Numbered from the stretch's first letter, positions 34,124-42,552 are shown. The stretch: DNA of 64,000 bases from Streptomyces sp. SAT1 (GCF_001654495.1 NZ_CP015849.1:1564501-1628500), one strand, 5' to 3'. Notes: generated by a model from the sequence alone, not told the origin. Numbers and translations: made by a program.

Positions 34124-35109
34124 AGGCCGCCGTCATCGAGTCCGTGGGCCGCGCCGTCGTCACCGAGGTCCCCGACCCGACGCCAGGGCCGCGCGAGGTC
34201 GTCGTGGAGGTCGCCGCATGCGGGCTGTGCGGCACCGACCTGCACATCCTCCAGGGCGAGTTCGCGCCCAAGCTGCCGATCGTGCCGGGCCACGAGTTCG
34301 CCGGCCGGGTGGTCGCCGTGGGCACCGGTGTCACCGAGGTCGCCGAGGGCGACCGGGTGGCGGTGGACCCGTCGCTGTACTGCTACGAGTGCCGCCGGTG
34401 CCGTACCGGGCACAACAACCTGTGCGAGCGCTGGGCCGCCATCGGCGTCACCACCGCGGGCGGCGCCGCCCGCTACGCCCTGGCGCCGGTCGCGAACTGC
34501 GTGAAGCTGCCCGACCATGTGCGCACCGAGGACGCCGCGCTGATCGAGCCGCTGTCCTGCGCGGTGCGCGGCTACGACGTCCTCCAGTCCCGGCTGGGCG
34601 CCCATGTGCTGATCTACGGCTCCGGGACGATGGGCCTGATGATGCTGGAGCTGGCCAAGCGCACCGGCGCGGCGAGCGTCGACATGGTCGACCTGAACCC
34701 GGCCCGCCTGGAGACGGCACGCGGCCTCGGCGTCTCGGCGTCCGCCGCGAACGCGGACGAGCTGGACCGCCCCGAGGGCTGGGACCTGGTCATCGACGCC
34801 ACCGGCAACGCGGCGGCCATCCAGGACGGCCTCGACCGGGTCGCCAAGGCGGGCACGTTCCTCCAGTTCGGCGTGGCCGACTACGCCACCCGCGTACAGA
34901 TCGACCCGTACCGCATCTACAACCAGGAGATCACCATCACGGGCTCCATGGCGGTCCTGCACAGCTACGAGCGCGCGGCGGAACTGTTCGCGGGGGGCGT
35001 CCTGGACCCGGACGTCTTCATCAGCGACCGCCTGCCGCTGGACAGCTACCCGCAGGCGCTGGAGCAGTTCGCTGCGGGCGTCGGCCGCAAGATCGTGGTC
35101 GTGCCCTGA
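34120..35109 (+). CDS. Zinc-dependent medium-chain alcohol (polyol) dehydrogenase
   Basis: An NAD(P)-dependent MDR enzyme. Catalytic zinc ligands are C37 (CGLCGTD) with H58-E59 (PGHEF); structural zinc cysteines are C88, C91, C94 and C102. The Rossmann region follows at ~160-240 (YGSGTMGLMMLELAKRTGA). It is 329 aa. The ATG overlaps the second permease stop, so it is the fourth gene of the importer operon and probably oxidises the imported polyol to a ketose. Sorbitol, mannitol or arabitol are the usual substrates of relatives; which one applies here is not shown. Confidence 0.9.
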   Translation: MKAAVIESVGRAVVTEVPDPTPGPREVVVEVAACGLCGTDLHILQGEFAPKLPIVPGHEFAGRVVAVGTGVTEVAEGDRVAVDPSLYCYECRRCRTGHNNLCERWAAIGVTTAGGAARYALAPVANCVKLPDHVRTEDAALIEPLSCAVRGYDVLQSRLGAHVLIYGSGTMGLMMLELAKRTGAASVDMVDLNPARLETARGLGVSASAANADELDRPEGWDLVIDATGNAAAIQDGLDRVAKAGTFLQFGVADYATRVQIDPYRIYNQEITITGSMAVLHSYERAAELFAGGVLDPDVFISDRLPLDSYPQALEQFAAGVGRKIVVVP

Positions 35110-35112
35110 CCT

Positions 35113-35160
35113 GAGCCCGGGGGATCGTGAGTCCGGGGGATCGTGAGCCCGGGGGATCGT
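35113..35160. repeat. Three tandem 16-bp repeats
   Basis: GAGCCCGGGGGATCGT occurs three times head to tail (35113-35128, 35129-35144 with one change, 35145-35160), immediately after the dehydrogenase stop. Confidence 0.85.
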
Positions 35161-35220
35161 ACGGGGCACGCGGGGGGCGGGGCGGGCGGAAATCCGCTGG
35201 GACCGTCCGCCCCGCCGCCG

Positions 35221-35226
35221 TACGAT
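35221..35226 (+). promoter_or_regulatory. -10 box of the 73-aa gene
   Basis: TACGAT ends 7 nt before ATG 35234, the usual geometry for a leaderless Streptomyces transcript. Confidence 0.6.
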
Positions 35227-35233
35227 CCCCCGC

Positions 35234-35455
35234 ATGCCCCGACCCCACGGCTTCGCCTGTGCCGCCGACGGCGACGGCACCGTCCGCATCACCCACCACG
35301 ACCGCGCCGCGGCCACCCTCAGGGGTCCGCGCGCCGCCCGCTTCCTCGCCGAGGTCGCCGCGGGCGATCCCCAGCTCGTCATGGCCCGCTGGACCGGCAA
35401 CTACCGGCGCGGCACCGAGCGCACCGCACGCGAGCACCCTCGCAACCGCCGCTGA
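35234..35455 (+). CDS. Small conserved hypothetical protein (73 aa)
   Basis: A 73-residue basic, Ala/Arg-rich protein, MPRPHGFACAADGDGTVRI at the start and FLAEVAAGDPQLVMARWTGN in the middle. It has no signal peptide or membrane segment. I recall similar short proteins in Streptomyces, but no function. Support for it being real is the well-placed TACGAT box before its ATG and clear GC3 bias. It is followed after 87 nt by a TerD-family gene; no overlap links them. Confidence 0.7.
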   Translation: MPRPHGFACAADGDGTVRITHHDRAAATLRGPRAARFLAEVAAGDPQLVMARWTGNYRRGTERTAREHPRNRR

Positions 35456-35542
35456 CCTGCGCAGACGACGACCGGGCCGACGCGGATGCACCCGAATGGA
35501 GGGTAAGGGAACGGTAAAGCGCCCTCGCTCGTTCTATCCGGC

Positions 35543-36757
35543 ATGACAGCTATGACCCCCGGCTCGAACATCCCCCTGCCCACCGCCCGCGTCACGGTGG
35601 ACGTGACCGCTCCGGTGCGGCTGGACGTTTCGGGCCTGCTGCTCACCGCCGACGGCAAGGTGCGCTCGGACGACGACTTCATCTTCTACAACCAGCCCTC
35701 CGGTCCGGGCGTCACCCACCGCTCGGGCGGCGGCAGCGCGCCGGACGCGATCACCGTCGACACCTCCGCCGTGCCGCCGGGCATCGAGAAGATCGTGGTC
35801 ACCGCCAGCCCGGACGCCGCCGGGCAGAGTTTCCAGGGCATCGAGCCCACGGCCACCCTGCGCGACGCGGACAGCGGCGCTGCGCTGGCCACCTTCACCC
35901 CGCCCCGGCTGGGCACCGAGACGGCCCTGGTCGTCATGGAGATCTATCTGCGCGCCGGCCAGTGGAAGGCGCGGGCCGTCGGCCAGGGGTACGCCGACGG
36001 GCTCGCGGGCATCGCGACCGACTTCGGCGTCAGCGTCGAGGAACCGGCGCCCGCCCCGGCGGCGCCCGTCGCACCGCCCGTACCGGCCGCGGCCCCGCCG
36101 CAGCCCCTCACCCCGCCGCAGCCGATGGCCCCGCCGGCCGCCCCGCCCGCGCCGCCGGCCCCGCCCGCCCCCGGCGCCGGGAAGGTCAATCTGGACAAGG
36201 GCCGCGTCAGCCTTCAGAAGAACCAGACGGTGTCCCTGGTCAAGGGCGGGCGCCCGCTGCTGTCCCAGGTGAAGATGGGCCTCGGCTGGGAGCCCGCCTT
36301 CCGGGGCGCGGACATCGACCTGGACGCGTCCGTCATCGCCTACGGCCCGCAGCGCAACCACATCGACAGCTGCTACTTCGGCAAGCTGTCCATCCTGGGC
36401 GGCGCGGTGAAGCACTCCGGCGACAACCTCACCGGCGAGGGCGCGGGCGACGACGAGGTCATCGTGGTGGACCTCGGGCGGCTCCCCCAGGAGGTCACCG
36501 GCCTGGTCTTCACGGTCAACTCCTTCTCCGGCCAGAAGTTCACCGAGGTCGCCAAGGCGTACTGCCGCCTGCTGGACGCCGCCACCGGCGAGGAACTGGT
36601 CCGCTTCGACCTCACCAACGCCGAGGCCCAGACGGGCGTGATGATGGCCAAGCTGGTCCGGCAGTTCTCCGGCGAGTGGGACATGACCGCCATGGGCGAC
36701 TTCGTCAAGGCCCGCACGGTACGGAACATGGTGAAGCCGGCGGCCCAGGCGCTGTAG
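35543..36757 (+). CDS. TerD-family protein with two TerD-like domains
   Basis: A 404-residue cytosolic protein. The N-terminal part (~10-170) and C-terminal part (~215-400) both look TerD-like (calcium-binding stress protein fold). The second is clearer: VSLVKGGRPLLSQVKMGLGWEP, DLDASVIAYGP, YFGKLSILGGAVKHSGDNLTGEGAGDDE abbreviated here, where Asp/Glu residues bind Ca2+ in relatives. They are joined by a Pro/Ala-rich linker of about 45 residues. TerD proteins are linked to tellurite, phage or general stress responses. Starts at 35543 and 35552 are both possible; neither has a Shine-Dalgarno site, and a TATCCG box lies at 35535-35540. Confidence 0.87.
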   Translation: MTAMTPGSNIPLPTARVTVDVTAPVRLDVSGLLLTADGKVRSDDDFIFYNQPSGPGVTHRSGGGSAPDAITVDTSAVPPGIEKIVVTASPDAAGQSFQGIEPTATLRDADSGAALATFTPPRLGTETALVVMEIYLRAGQWKARAVGQGYADGLAGIATDFGVSVEEPAPAPAAPVAPPVPAAAPPQPLTPPQPMAPPAAPPAPPAPPAPGAGKVNLDKGRVSLQKNQTVSLVKGGRPLLSQVKMGLGWEPAFRGADIDLDASVIAYGPQRNHIDSCYFGKLSILGGAVKHSGDNLTGEGAGDDEVIVVDLGRLPQEVTGLVFTVNSFSGQKFTEVAKAYCRLLDAATGEELVRFDLTNAEAQTGVMMAKLVRQFSGEWDMTAMGDFVKARTVRNMVKPAAQAL

Positions 36758-36776
36758 CGGCACCCTCCGTCAGGGG

Positions 36777-36804
36777 CGTCCCGGCACCGGGCGGTGCCGG
36801 GACG
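36777..36804. terminator. Strong terminator between TerD and TetR genes
   Basis: A 12-bp perfect stem, CGTCCCGGCACC (36777-36788) with 36793-36804, closes a GGGC tetraloop 20 nt past the TerD gene. It serves convergent transcription units. Confidence 0.8.
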
Positions 36805-36867
36805 TCCGGGTGCCCGGGACCGGCCACCGGCCGCTCCCGCGCGCGGCTCCCCCGAGGCCACCGGCCC

Positions 36868-37434
36868 TCACGCCCGCAGGCCCTCCAGCAGCAGCGTCAG
36901 ATAGCGGCGCAGGTGCGCGCCCTGCCCGTCCGCCAGCTCGGCGGCCGTCGCCACGCCGTGCGCCAGCCGCAGCAGTTCGACCGGTTCCAGGTCCGCCCGC
37001 AGGGTGCCCGCACGCCGGGCGGCCTCCACCAGACGGGCCGCGGCGCCCATGAGCGACGTACCGCAGACGGTGACCGCCGTCGCGCTGCCGTCCGTGACCG
37101 CCGAGCCCAGCAGCGCCTTCAGCCCGCGCGCCTCGATCGTCCAGGCGCACAGCTCGTACAGCCACCGCGACAGCGCCTCGCCCGGCGCCAGCCGCTCCGC
37201 CAGCTCGTCCGCGCGCGCGGCGATCGCCTCGACCCGGTCGACGAAGGCCGCCTCCAGCAGCGCCTGCCGGTTCGGGAAGTGCCGGTACAGCGTCCCGGAG
37301 CCGACCCCGGCCCGCTTGGCGATGTCATCGAGCGAGGCGTTCTCACCGTGCTCGGTGAAGGCCCGGAGGGCCACCTCCAGCAGCCGTTCGTAGTTCCGCC
37401 GGGCGTCCGCCCGCATGGGTCTGACCTGCGCCAT
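36868..37434 (-). CDS. TetR-family transcriptional regulator
   Basis: A 188-residue repressor-type protein with an N-terminal TetR helix-turn-helix (~12-58: RNYERLLEVALRAF ... SLDDIAKRAGVGSGTLYRHFPNR) and a helical ligand-binding half (FVDRVEAIAARADEL onward). The start at ATG 37434 is favoured because GAGGAGT is 7-8 nt upstream on the minus strand; ATG 37440 is too close to it. It stands alone, upstream of no obvious target, so the regulated gene is unknown. Confidence 0.9.
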   Translation of the reverse strand: MAQVRPMRADARRNYERLLEVALRAFTEHGENASLDDIAKRAGVGSGTLYRHFPNRQALLEAAFVDRVEAIAARADELAERLAPGEALSRWLYELCAWTIEARGLKALLGSAVTDGSATAVTVCGTSLMGAAARLVEAARRAGTLRADLEPVELLRLAHGVATAAELADGQGAHLRRYLTLLLEGLRA

Positions 37435-37561
37435 CCGCATACTCCTCGGGGACCGGAGGCCGTCTGCAGAATGTACCGGAGCCGGAGCGGGGACCTCCCC
37501 GGCCGCCCTCCCCCGGAGACCCCCGCCAAGACCCCGCCCCGCCGCCACGGCCCGTCGGCGC

Positions 37562-39016
37562 TCAGCCCCCGTGCGCGGAGCGCGCCTTGAAGGCCGCTTT
37601 GCGGGCCTCCTTGGCGGTCTTCTTGTCCGGGTGCAGCCGGCCCATGGCCTCCAGGACGTCGGCGGTGTGCGGATGGTCCACCCGCCAGGCCGCGGCGAAG
37701 AACCCGCTGTGCTGCTCGGCGAGCCCCTGCACCAGCGCGAGCAGTTCCTCCGAGTCGCCCTCGGCGGCCAGTTGCGCCGCCACCGTGTCGATGGTGAGCC
37801 AGAAGACCATGTCCTGGGAGGGCGGCGGCACGTCGGGCAGGCCCCGCTCGGTCAGCCAGACCCGGGCCAGACCGCCCAGTTCGGCGTCGTCGAGCACCTC
37901 GCGCAGCGCCGGTTCGGCCACCGCGCCGACCAGGGACAGGGCCTGCTGGCAGCGCAGTCGGCGCAGCGGGCCCCCGGCGTCGGCGCCGCGGGCCGCGGCG
38001 AGCAGTTCACGGGCGGCGGCCAGCGGTTCGCGGCGGGCGAGCCACTGCTCGGTCTCGGCGTGCGCGGCCGGGGGCGGGAAGGCGGCGGTGCCGTCCAGCA
38101 GCGCGTCGGCACCCTTGTCCGCGAGGTCACCGACGGCCGGGGCGTCGTGCCCGGCCTCCAGCAGCCGCGCCCGGACGCCGTACAGGCCGAGCGGGGTGAG
38201 CCGCACCATGCCGTAGCGGGCGACGTCCAGCTCGTCGTCGGACCCCGGCGCCGAGGCGGCGGGCCTGCCGCCGTCCGTGCCGGACTCGGCGTCCTCCAGC
38301 AGGGCTTCGTCCACCGGCCGGTGGACGACGAGCCCGATCGGCTCCAGCAGCCGGAACTGGTCGTCCAGCCGCATCATGGCGTCGGAGACCTGCTCCAGTA
38401 TGTCGTCGGTGGGCTCGCCCATGTCGCTGGGCACGATCATGGAGGCGGCGAGCGCGGGCAGCGGCACCGGCCCGGCGCCCGGCCCGCTCTCGCCGACGGT
38501 CAGCAGATAGAGGTTGGCCAGCACCCCGTCCAGGAACTCCGCCTCGGCCTGCGGGTCCCAGTCGAGGGCGGAGAGGTCGACGGCGCCGCCCTCGTCCATG
38601 GCGTCGATCAGGCCGTCCAAGTCGGGCACGCTGGCGTCGGCCAGGACTGCGTCCAGCGCGGTCAGCCAGAGCGTGAGCACGTCGTGCGGCGAGCCGCCGG
38701 TGAGCCGCCGCAGCTCCGCGCCCGCCGCGACGGTGCCCTGCTCCTCGTCGGTGATCTCGACGAGTCCGGTGTCCACGGCCATCCGCCACGCCTCGCTCAC
38801 CGAGGCCGCCGCTTCGTCGCCGCTCAGCCCCAGCTCCCCGGCGGCGGCGGGCAGTTGCTCGGGCAGCAGCGCGCCGCCCGCGTCGACCCGGGTGGCGGGA
38901 GAGGCCCAGCGGGCCAGCCGGGCGGCCCGGGACAGCAGCGGAGCGGCGAGGGCGTCCCGGGCCAGCTCCGGTTCGGAAGCCAGCCGCACCGGCGGCAGCG
39001 GGGACGTGTCTGACAT
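37562..39016 (-). CDS. Large acidic Ala-rich hypothetical protein
   Basis: A 484-residue protein that I cannot assign to a named family. It is acidic, mostly helical in appearance (long Ala/Leu/Glu stretches) and has no signal peptide or membrane segment. The centre holds low-complexity SGTDGGRPAASAPGSDDE; the C-terminus is basic (KKTAKEARKAAFKARSAHGG). The helical repeat look (AELRRLTGG, LVDLSALDWDPQAEAEF-like pieces) suggests a scaffold. It has proper GC3 bias and starts with ATG 39016. It is monocistronic, divergent from a secreted nuclease gene. Confidence 0.75.
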   Translation of the reverse strand: MSDTSPLPPVRLASEPELARDALAAPLLSRAARLARWASPATRVDAGGALLPEQLPAAAGELGLSGDEAAASVSEAWRMAVDTGLVEITDEEQGTVAAGAELRRLTGGSPHDVLTLWLTALDAVLADASVPDLDGLIDAMDEGGAVDLSALDWDPQAEAEFLDGVLANLYLLTVGESGPGAGPVPLPALAASMIVPSDMGEPTDDILEQVSDAMMRLDDQFRLLEPIGLVVHRPVDEALLEDAESGTDGGRPAASAPGSDDELDVARYGMVRLTPLGLYGVRARLLEAGHDAPAVGDLADKGADALLDGTAAFPPPAAHAETEQWLARREPLAAARELLAAARGADAGGPLRRLRCQQALSLVGAVAEPALREVLDDAELGGLARVWLTERGLPDVPPPSQDMVFWLTIDTVAAQLAAEGDSEELLALVQGLAEQHSGFFAAAWRVDHPHTADVLEAMGRLHPDKKTAKEARKAAFKARSAHGG

Positions 39017-39321
39017 CGGCTCGTTCTCCTAGGACCTGATGGACCGGGGGTTGCGCACCCCGGGCCGGTGAAGCCTGACGACTCGACCGCTCAGCCTAGA
39101 CGGATTTCCACCCATGCCGCCCGGTTCATCTCCCCGACGCCCTTCGTACATGGCCGAAACCTTGACAACGCCCCTGGCTCCACAGGAGATTGACGCGCGT
39201 AGACATTCGGGGGACAACTGTCCACCGAGTGCGCTGCGTGCCACGGCCGTCCCGGTCGCGGCATCCTGTTCCCCGCTCCACCCTCGTCCCGGCGCTTCTG
39301 TACGTCCCCGGAGGGATTCCG
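39017..39321 (+). promoter_or_regulatory. Divergent spacer with promoter of the secreted nuclease
   Basis: A perfect TTGACA lies at 39162-39167; GAGATT at 39186-39191 is an 18-bp-spaced but weak -10. The implied 5' leader is about 125 nt. I see no gene in the spacer. Confidence 0.4.
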
Positions 39322-41154
39322 TTGCCGAGCAAGTCTTCCGCCCGTCTCGCCGCGCTGACCGTCGCCGCCGTGTGCTCCGCGACGGCGGTCACCCAGATGA
39401 TCGTGCTCCCCGCGCCCGCGCACGCGGACTCCGTGCGCATCCATGACATCCAGGGCACCACCCGGATCTCCCCGTACGCCGGCCAGAAGGTCTCCGACGT
39501 GGCCGGAATCGTCACCGGGGTGCGCACCTACGGCGCCTCGAAGGGGTTCTGGATGCAGGACCCCCACCCCGACGCGGACCCGGCCACCAGTGAGGGCGTC
39601 TTCGTCTTCACCGGCTCCGCCCCGAAGGCCGCCGTCGGCGACTCCGTCACGGTCACCGGCACCGTCTCCGAGTACGTGCCCGGCGGCACCTCCTCGGGCA
39701 ACCAGTCGATCACCGAGATCACCAAGCCGGCCGTCACCGTGGTCTCCTCCGGCAACGCCGTCCCGGCCCCGGTCGTCGTCGACGCGAAGTCGGTCCCGGC
39801 CGCCTACACCCCGGCCGGCGACAGCGCGGCCAACGGCTCGATCGACGCCCTGCCGCTGCGGCCGAAGCGCTACGCCCTGGACTACTACGAGTCCCTGGAG
39901 GGCATGAACGTCCAGGTCAAGGACGTCCGCGTGGTCACCGCCAGCGACCCGTACACCGAGCTGTGGGTCACGGTGAAGCCGCACGAGAACGCCAACAGGC
40001 GCGGCGGCACGGTGTACGGCTCCTACACCTCGCAGAACACCGGCCGGCTCCAGATCCAGTCGCTCGGCGCCACCGCCGACTTCCCGGTGGCGGACGTCGG
40101 CGACACCCTGCGCGGCACCACCGCCGGCCCGCTGGACTACACCCAGTACGGCGGCTACACCCTGGTGGCGAACCGCATCGGCGCCCTGGAGAGCGGCGGC
40201 CTGCGCCGCGAGAACACCCGCAAGCAGTCCCGCGACGAGCTGGCCGTGGCCACCTACAACGTGGAGAACCTGGACCCGTCCGACACCACCTTCGCGGCGC
40301 ACGCCGCCGCGATCGTGAACAACCTCCGCTCGCCCGACATCGTGTCCCTGGAGGAGATCCAGGACGACAACGGCGCCACCGACGACGGCACCGTCACCGC
40401 GGACGTGACGATGGCCAAGCTGATCGACGCCATCGTCGCGGCGGGCGGCCCGCGCTACGAGTGGCGCTCCATCGACCCGGTCAACGACCAGGACGGCGGC
40501 GAGCCGGGCGGCAACATCCGCCAGGCGTTCCTGTTCAACCCGGCCCGGGTCTCCTTCACCGACCGCCCCGGCGGCGGCTCCACCACCGCCGTGGGCGTCA
40601 CCCGGGTGCACGGCCGGGCCGCCCTGACCTCCTCGCCGGGCCGGATCGACCCGGCGAGCGAGGCGTGGAAGTCCAGCCGCAAGCCGCTGGCCGGCGAGTT
40701 CGTCTTCCACGGCCGTACGGTCCTCGTGATCGCCAACCACTTCGCCTCCAAGGGCGGCGACCAGGGGCTGACGGGCAAGTACCAGCCGCCGGTGCGCAGT
40801 TCGGAGACGCAGCGCCACCTCCAGGCGACCGAGGTGAACTCCTTCGTCAAGGACATCCTGAAGGTCCAGCGCGACGCGGACGTGATCGCCCTCGGCGACA
40901 TCAACGACTTCGAGTTCTCCGGCACCGCGCGGATCCTGGAGGGCCGCGGCGAGCTGTGGTCGGCGATCAAGTCGCTGCCCAGGAGCGAGCGGTACACCTA
41001 CGACTACCAGGGCAACGCGCAGGTCCTCGACCAGATCCTGGTCAGCCCCTCGATCCGGCACGGCCGCTTCGCGTACGACAGCGTGCACATCAACTCGGAG
41101 TTCCACGACCAGATCAGCGACCACGACCCGCAGGTGCTGCGCTTCCGCCCGTAG
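39322..41154 (+). CDS. Secreted endonuclease/exonuclease/phosphatase-family protein
   Basis: An exported metal-dependent nuclease or phosphodiesterase. The signal peptide is ~1-36 (AAVCSATAVTQMIVL ... PAHA cleavage), followed by a beta-rich OB-like N-terminal region (~37-290) and an EEP nuclease domain: ATYNVENLD (310-318), VSLEEIQDDNG, VIANHFASKGGD, IALGDINDFEFSG and SDHDP (599-603). The 610-aa architecture matches ExeM-like extracellular DNases. The start is a TTG at 39322 with GGAGGG at 39310-39315 (6-nt spacer); upstream in-frame starts lack signal-peptide logic. Likely role: extracellular DNA degradation and phosphate scavenging. Confidence 0.87.
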   Translation: MPSKSSARLAALTVAAVCSATAVTQMIVLPAPAHADSVRIHDIQGTTRISPYAGQKVSDVAGIVTGVRTYGASKGFWMQDPHPDADPATSEGVFVFTGSAPKAAVGDSVTVTGTVSEYVPGGTSSGNQSITEITKPAVTVVSSGNAVPAPVVVDAKSVPAAYTPAGDSAANGSIDALPLRPKRYALDYYESLEGMNVQVKDVRVVTASDPYTELWVTVKPHENANRRGGTVYGSYTSQNTGRLQIQSLGATADFPVADVGDTLRGTTAGPLDYTQYGGYTLVANRIGALESGGLRRENTRKQSRDELAVATYNVENLDPSDTTFAAHAAAIVNNLRSPDIVSLEEIQDDNGATDDGTVTADVTMAKLIDAIVAAGGPRYEWRSIDPVNDQDGGEPGGNIRQAFLFNPARVSFTDRPGGGSTTAVGVTRVHGRAALTSSPGRIDPASEAWKSSRKPLAGEFVFHGRTVLVIANHFASKGGDQGLTGKYQPPVRSSETQRHLQATEVNSFVKDILKVQRDADVIALGDINDFEFSGTARILEGRGELWSAIKSLPRSERYTYDYQGNAQVLDQILVSPSIRHGRFAYDSVHINSEFHDQISDHDPQVLRFRP

Positions 41155-41192
41155 GCCATGCCAGGGCGCGCGGCCCCGGTCCCGTGTCCACC

Positions 41193-41220
41193 CGTCAGCC
41201 GTCAGCCGTCAGCCGTCAGG
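41193..41220. repeat. Four tandem 7-bp repeats at the monooxygenase stop
   Basis: CGTCAGC is repeated four times (the last copy is CGTCAGG) from 41193 to 41220. The stop codon of the minus-strand gene lies inside the array. Confidence 0.8.
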
Positions 41221-41947
41221 CGGGTACGAGACCGAGCGCGTGCTCGTACCGGCTCACCGTGCTGCTCCGGACGCCGGGCCAGGTCTGCACGCGCTTCCAC
41301 CGCGCGGTCGCCGACCCGACGCCGTCGCCCGGGGCGGCGAGCGCCGCCCGGTGGGCTTCCGCGCTCTCCCACTCGGCGTAGTTCAGCACCCGCCGGCCGT
41401 CGGTGCTCAGATGGAAGTGGGCGGCGATCCCGCCGGGGTGCGGCGCGGGGTCGCCCTCCAGGGCCTCGAAGACCGCGTCGACCCAGGCCCGCTGCCGCTC
41501 CGGGTCGGGCCCGTCGAACTCGACGTCGACGACCACGAGGCAGCCGGGCACCCGGCGGTCCCGCCCCGCGGGGCCGCCGCGGGCGGCGCTCCGGTGGTGC
41601 CGGAACCGGCCGAGCCCGACCCGCTCGATCCCCGGCACGGCGACATCGATCTCGTCGACCCGCTCCTGCCGCCGGGTCCGTACGAACGCCTCGAACTCCT
41701 GCTCGCTCGCCCACTGCGAGTGGTGCAGCAGCGTGGTGCCGTCCTCGCCCGTGTAGACGTGGTAGGAGATCAGCCCGTCCGCGGGCCAGGGGCGGCGCTG
41801 CCAGGTCCCGGCGATCGCCTCGACCGTCGCCCGCTGCCGTTCGGGCGTCCCCACCCGCCAGGTGCTGAAGAGCGGCGAGCCCACGCGCGGATCGGTGAGA
41901 TCGGGGTGGTCGTCGGTGCGCAGGGCCGTACGCGGTACGGAACTCAT
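41216..41947 (-). CDS. ecaC: Antibiotic biosynthesis monooxygenase-domain protein, SoxR-regulated type
   Basis: A 243-residue protein with two ferredoxin-like ABM domains: residues ~25-105 (FSTWRVGTPERQRATVEA, HYHVYTGEDGTTLLHHSQWA-type region) and ~130-220 (CLVVVDVEFDGPDPERQRAW, VLNYAEWESAEAHRAAL). ABM proteins oxidise quinone-like aromatics or act on electrophiles. A near-perfect SoxR box lies in its promoter. From memory, the S. coelicolor orthologue SCO1909 (ecaC) belongs to the small SoxR regulon induced by redox-active antibiotics such as actinorhodin. Start ATG 41947. No partner gene is cotranscribed. Confidence 0.87.
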   Translation of the reverse strand: MSSVPRTALRTDDHPDLTDPRVGSPLFSTWRVGTPERQRATVEAIAGTWQRRPWPADGLISYHVYTGEDGTTLLHHSQWASEQEFEAFVRTRRQERVDEIDVAVPGIERVGLGRFRHHRSAARGGPAGRDRRVPGCLVVVDVEFDGPDPERQRAWVDAVFEALEGDPAPHPGGIAAHFHLSTDGRRVLNYAEWESAEAHRAALAAPGDGVGSATARWKRVQTWPGVRSSTVSRYEHALGLVPA

Positions 41948-41985
41948 CGGGGCCTCCGGTGATCGGCTGTCTGAACGACACGATC

Positions 41986-42016
41986 ACTCTCCGACCTCAA
42001 CCAAGATTGAGGTCAA
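41986..42016 (-). promoter_or_regulatory. SoxR box and MerR-type promoter of the monooxygenase
   Basis: GACCTCAA (41993-42000), six bases, TTGAGGTC (42007-42014) form a perfect inverted repeat. It fits the SoxR consensus CCTCAA-N6-TTGAGG. On the minus strand it lies between TTGACC (42011-42016) and GAGAGT (41986-41991), spaced 19 bp as in MerR-family promoters. Confidence 0.85.
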
Positions 42017-42061
42017 GCCCTGCCCGTGGGCCCGGCGCGGGGGCGCCCGCGCTCATGACTG

Positions 42062-42101
42062 CGCGCCCCCGGAGACCCTGGGCGGGTGTTCCGGGGGCGC
42101 G
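42062..42101 (-). terminator. Hairpin after the holin-like operon
   Basis: CGCGCCCCCGG (42062-42072) pairs with 42091-42101 over an 18-nt loop, 38 nt past the stop at 42139. Confidence 0.6.
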
Positions 42102-42138
42102 GTCGCCCCACGTCGGCCGTACGCGCCGGGCCTGCGGT

Positions 42139-42552
42139 TCAGCAGTGCGCGCGGCGCCGGTTGAGCAGCAGCCCCGCCGCCAGGACCGCCGCTCCGGCCG
42201 CGCCCGCGAACAGCAGGGGGCGGGCGTTGCGGCGGACGGTCCGCACGGCGCCGTCCAGTGGCTGCCCGAGGGCGTCGGGCGCGTTGCGGGCCTTGAGCGC
42301 CGCCCGGTCCTGTGCGCGGTGCCCGACGTGGGCGGCGCCGCTGCGCAGCTGCACCGTCATCGCTCCGGCCCGGTCGCGCAGATCGGCCGCGCGGGCCTTG
42401 GCGCGGCCCTTCACATCGGCCTTGGCCGCCAGTTCCTCGACGGTGTCGCCGAGCCGGTTCCTGGTCCGCTCGATCTGCTCGCGCAGCTCGTCGGGCCCCT
42501 TGGCGCCGGGCGCCGTCGCGGCCTTGTCCGTCCCGTGCCTGCTGTCGGTCAT
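42139..42552 (-). CDS. DUF3618 membrane protein
   Basis: A 137-residue protein with the DUF3618 pattern ELREQIERTRNRLGDTVEEL (~21-40), then KADVKGRAKARAADLRDRAG, an amphipathic helical part and one C-terminal transmembrane helix (~115-130, LLFAGAAGAAVLAAGLLLNRR). The family is common in actinomycetes and usually pairs with a holin-like gene, as here; its function is unknown, with envelope or cell-shape roles suggested. ATG 42552 overlaps the stop of the holin-like gene (ATGA). Confidence 0.85.
   Translation of the reverse strand: MTDSRHGTDKAATAPGAKGPDELREQIERTRNRLGDTVEELAAKADVKGRAKARAADLRDRAGAMTVQLRSGAAHVGHRAQDRAALKARNAPDALGQPLDGAVRTVRRNARPLLFAGAAGAAVLAAGLLLNRRRAHC

Noticed and set aside
39091..41124. 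A 677-codon minus-strand frame opposite the secreted nuclease
   Set aside because: Val/Gly/Asp/Arg-rich shadow of a gene with clear signal peptide and EEP nuclease motifs.
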